Shown one piece after another: positions 60,715 to 64,000 of a DNA stretch of 64,000 nucleotides. The stretch covers positions 17,295,959-17,359,958 of the forward strand of contig NC_051450.1 in assembly GCF_001649575.2 (NCBI RefSeq). Direction: 5' to 3'. Position 1 is the stretch's first letter. The number at the start of each line of letters is the position of its first letter. A program made the position numbers and the translations under genes. Under the pieces are notes generated by a model that was not told the origin of the DNA, ran no database searches, and worked only from the letters and a program-made list of their open reading frames with translations. The stretch comes from Kryptolebias marmoratus. Lineage: Eukaryota > Chordata > Actinopteri > Cyprinodontiformes > Rivulidae.

Positions 60715-63435
60715 ACATTTCAGACAGGGTCGGGCTTGTGTGTTTATGAAACCTCTGTATTTAGTACTGGAAGGGTGAGATGTTTAAATTTAAGATTTGT
60801 GTTGTTATTTTGTGTAAGTGCATTCAGAATGTCCTCAACTATCCCCAGCTCCTGGATTAATACGAATATTTACAAAAAATAGGAGGTCAAATGACTTTCT
60901 GATATAATTAGTAGTGATTGATTCCCTACACCATAATTATTAATTTTGTTGTGAAGCAATCATTATGTAAATTAAAAGGACTGCATCACATTAAAATTAA
61001 CTGTGAACATAAGAGCTGGGACCCATTAACCTGAACTGCAAAGGTTTCATGTTAATGATTTTTTTTTCCAGTCTTTGCTCCAAAATGGGGTTATTCTTAG
61101 CTTTGGTAGCTCCAGGCAACTTTTGCCATGCATACATATCCATAGATACGCTTGGTGTCACAAGGTTTTTTTTTAATTATTTCTTATTTTATTTTTTATT
61201 ATTATTTTCTAGCAGAGGTAAAAAGGGTGAGGAAAAATGGTGATTGGTAAAATGCACCCAAGGAACCGCTGATTTCTAAAAAGTGAAAGATATAGCAGTT
61301 TGTTTCCACAGCAGAGAATGGAGCCATGAAATCCTCATTGTTTAACGGTAATGACTGTGTTATCGAAGGGTCGATAGAGGGTCCCCGGCGGAGTGAAAAA
61401 ACATTAAATAAAATTGAAAAATAAATATACGAGGCACTGAAAAAATGTATCAGAGCGTGGCTGCGGATTGTGCGAGCGTTGTGTTTGTGCACAAGCATTT
61501 ACCTGTGCTTGAGTCGTGGGTTCATCAGTGGATGTGTTTGTGTGTGCGCACGTTGCACGTGTGAGTACACACACGCAGCAGCTTAGTTGTTCCTCTTGGC
61601 CTGGTGTGGGCAGATGTTTGTGGAAGACTTCCCAGAAAAGAAAGCTTTCTCACGTAAACATTTCAACAATACCTTAAGCCTCTTATAGTCTTAAATGTCA
61701 TCACCATGTTTAAATTGCATGGTTTTCATTTACTTTTATTTATCTCCCATATTCAAGAATCTATTATCCTTATGAATTTTACATTTCTGTGGGTAAATAT
61801 ACCTACAGTAGCTTCAACTGAAAGTGACACTTTATAATAGAGGATGTAAACAAGATCATAAACCTTTTGATGCATGCTTGAGTCCTTTAATAGAATTTTT
61901 GTTTAAATATTTAGCTTTTTTTTCCTGTGTGCAGTTGATATTTGACTGAAAATGTTATAAAATCCCATACTGTTTCCGTCATCATGTTTTATAAACCTGG
62001 TCACAAATCTTTTTTCTTTCTTTTTTTAGATCATATTTGATAGTTTATGTTTCAACATTACGGTAGCAGTTCTGTAACTGCATGATTCATGTCACGGTTG
62101 TAAAACTCTTCAGCTGGCAGCTCGTATTCTTGCAAGGACAAATCGATGTTGGACTTGTTGGCTTCTAATAGCACGGCACTTACATAAGACCTCACTGCTC
62201 GACTGACCTGAAGAGTGCTTGAACTGCTGTTCAAAGAATAAAAGGCTGGTTCTTCCTTTTTTTTTTTACTTTCTCTCCTGCTCTGTATCAGTGTCAGCTC
62301 TCTCTCTCTTGAAACTATAATGCTATTAAAGGGACATCTCCAGTGTAAGCCTTATTAAGCCAGTCCGCAGACATTCAGATTTGGTTTTAGATACGATTTT
62401 AGTTGGTTGCTCAACGTCTACAGGGTTGACTTGATGGATGGAAGCTGCATAAGCTAAATTCTCCTGTGTGTGACCATTGATCACAAATGAAATGGGCAGG
62501 AGAGCAAAGCCTGTGTTAGCCTTGGCAGCAAAGGTTAAGACAACAGATTGAATTTCTTCAGCTTTGCTTCATCTATACATGGATTTATCCCAAGTGAGCT
62601 TTAATCTGGCATTCTTACCTCATTAATTCTGATGTGGAAGTGTGTGTTTATATGTGTGTGTGTGCCAGTGCTTGCTGACAACACAACATTCCCATTGCCT
62701 CTTCCCATCAAAGCAGAGTAGGAGTGTTTGATAAATGGTGGGAAGCACAGGAAACTTGTCTCTGCCAACTCTTAAACCCAATGATTGGTTCCTAATCAGT
62801 TTAATTATTTATCTCCCAGTTTAATGAATCATAAGCTATAATGGGACAAAACGCTGATAAGTGACAATGAGCAGGTGAATGATGCCTTATATTATATATT
62901 TATAAATGTAAATGGGTTGATGATATTGTCTCTGTTACTTAAAAAAGAAAAAAATTGCAAAAGGATTCATACAACTGGGTTTGTAATGTTTTGTCAGTTC
63001 TGGAAAAACTTAAGTGTGTTACAGCAAGTGGAGCCACCTTATCCTCATTTTTTATGTTTGTTTGTTTTTTGGAGTGATCGTGTAAACTTTTGGTTTTTCT
63101 ATTAGGTGATAGCTTGCTCATCATGCAGCATTTAGCCTTAGAAATAAGTCAGTGAAGACAGCAAAGGTCAGCTCTTTAAAACTTTGCAGCAGCTGCATCT
63201 CTTTCTGACTATGAATCAAACAGCATAAAGGAAAACAACTAAGCAGTAATTTGCTATTTAGGATTGCAAGACATTCATGAGTTCATAAACATATTAATGT
63301 ACATCTGCCTAAAGAATATCAAGTGTGAGCCCAAATGTGAACAACTGTGGGTTGAAAAAAATGTCTATAAGAAAATTGAACAAACTTTGGCATAGAAGAG
63401 ATAGTTTTGTAGATGTGTATGTATATAAATAGCAG
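60714..63435. other. intron stretch without a supported gene
   Basis: AT-rich with a CpG/TG-richer patch at about 61365-61585. No gene, repeat family or clear motif otherwise. Confidence 0.45.
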
Positions 63436-63540
63436 CAGATGTTTAGCTGGATTTGGTTACTTTGCAACAAGAAGGATGCAGGTTTGACTCCCAGCTGAGG
63501 CCTGGAGTTTGCATGCATGGGACTCTGGTTTAGTTAGTTA
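63436..63540 (+). repeat. degraded fish interspersed repeat (GCAGGTTTGACTCCC type)
   Basis: AACAAGAAGGATGCAGGTTT, GACTCCCAGCTGAGGCCT and GGAGTTTGCATGCATGGG follow the order of the abundant fish repeat whose consensus contains 'gcaagaaggt..gggttcgattcc..ggggcct..ggagtttgcatgttctcc'. The first part resembles a tRNA B box but this is not a tRNA gene. Confidence 0.6.
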
Positions 63541-64000
63541 TGTTATGGCTGGGAATTTTTTAAGCACCTGAACAGATTCTGGTTTGTTTGTATCCGGGGG
63601 TTTTTGATAGTCTCTAAAGTTTCTTAACTACTTTCTGAACATTTACTACTTCTTGTTTTGATCAGACTTTTATAAAGAAACTAACTTTGTGATTAGAAAC
63701 AGACTTATCATTTGCTTTCCTCCATTTGTGATCTATCCCTACATTGTCCCTTAAAGATCTATCCCCCTCATTTAAATTAATTCTGTACCTATTTCCATAT
63801 TACTGACTGCCTTTTCTTAATTACTGTTTTACAGATATGCCTCTGACAGTCTGATGTGTTTTGGCCTCCTAAAGTGTCATTAATTGGTAGTCTTGAAGGT
63901 TAATTTTACCTTACTCTGTCTTTCTGTACTCTCTTTCTCTGTCACTGACAGGGTTTTAAAAGGTAATAGTGGCAATTTTGAATTTTATATTTGTTAAAAA

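Larger units (their letters stand above)
18353..64000 (+). other. kcnb2: start of the large kcnb2 intron between T1 and S1 exons
   Basis: The intron begins GTAGGA after residue 195. No sequence coding for S1-S6, the pore signature (TTVGYGD) or the Kv2 C-terminus is seen on either strand up to 64000, so the intron is at least 45.6 kb here. A very long intron at this position is known for vertebrate KCNB1/KCNB2. It contains the interspersed repeats listed separately, microsatellites and no gene that can be named. Confidence 0.85.

Noticed and set aside
60513..60882. Cys/Val-rich frames around 60.6 kb
   Set aside because: Translation of the (TG)n microsatellite in several frames; no real protein.
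63436..63540. Possible tRNA gene because of the GGTTTGACTCCC B-box-like motif
   Set aside because: There is no cloverleaf or A box at the right spacing; the text follows a common fish interspersed repeat.

Overview
The window looks like nuclear DNA of a ray-finned (teleost) fish. It is AT-rich and intron-dominated, has several CA/TG microsatellites, and carries repeats typical of teleosts: a Tc1-like transposon relic, hAT-type non-autonomous elements, LINE 3' tails and many copies of short interspersed families. No bacterial, organellar or viral gene organisation is visible. No rRNA, tRNA or CRISPR locus was found.

Only one protein-coding gene can be named with confidence: the 5' part of a Kv2-type voltage-gated potassium channel gene, best matched to kcnb2 (Kv2.2), on the + strand. 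About 16.3 kb of upstream DNA holds repeats and a few unassigned ORFs. A CpG- and GC-rich promoter/first-exon region follows (about 16311-16865), ending at a good splice donor. After a short first intron (about 16866-17658), exon 2 carries a short leader and the first coding exon (17768-18352). That exon encodes the cytoplasmic N-terminus and the complete T1 tetramerisation domain, 195 residues, and stops at a phase-0 donor just before the S1 segment. The exon for S1-S6, pore and C-terminal tail is not in the window. The rest (18353-64000, more than 45 kb) is therefore read as the start of the large intron that separates T1 from S1 in Kv2 genes.

The intron and the upstream region are heavily colonised by two unclassified interspersed families. 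Repeat A has about 17 copies on both strands. It exists as a monomer and as a head-to-tail dimer, with an inner palindrome at one end, a CA-rich tract and a GC-rich tail. Repeat B has about eight copies and terminal inverted repeats of about 45-50 bp. Several copies show nested insertions with readable target-site duplications, so a relative insertion order can be given: hAT into A (15864-16196), a palindromic MITE into B (21725-21906), a 74-bp retroposed tail into A (47419-47492), and A sequence enclosed by B termini (31683-32385).

The most interesting signals outside the channel exon are a cluster of upstream ORFs in the inferred kcnb2 leader, one of them created by splicing; the monomer/dimer structure of repeat A; the nested insertions; a 46-bp direct duplication near 60 kb; and a minus-strand small ORF relic with an adjacent polyadenylation motif near 53.8 kb.
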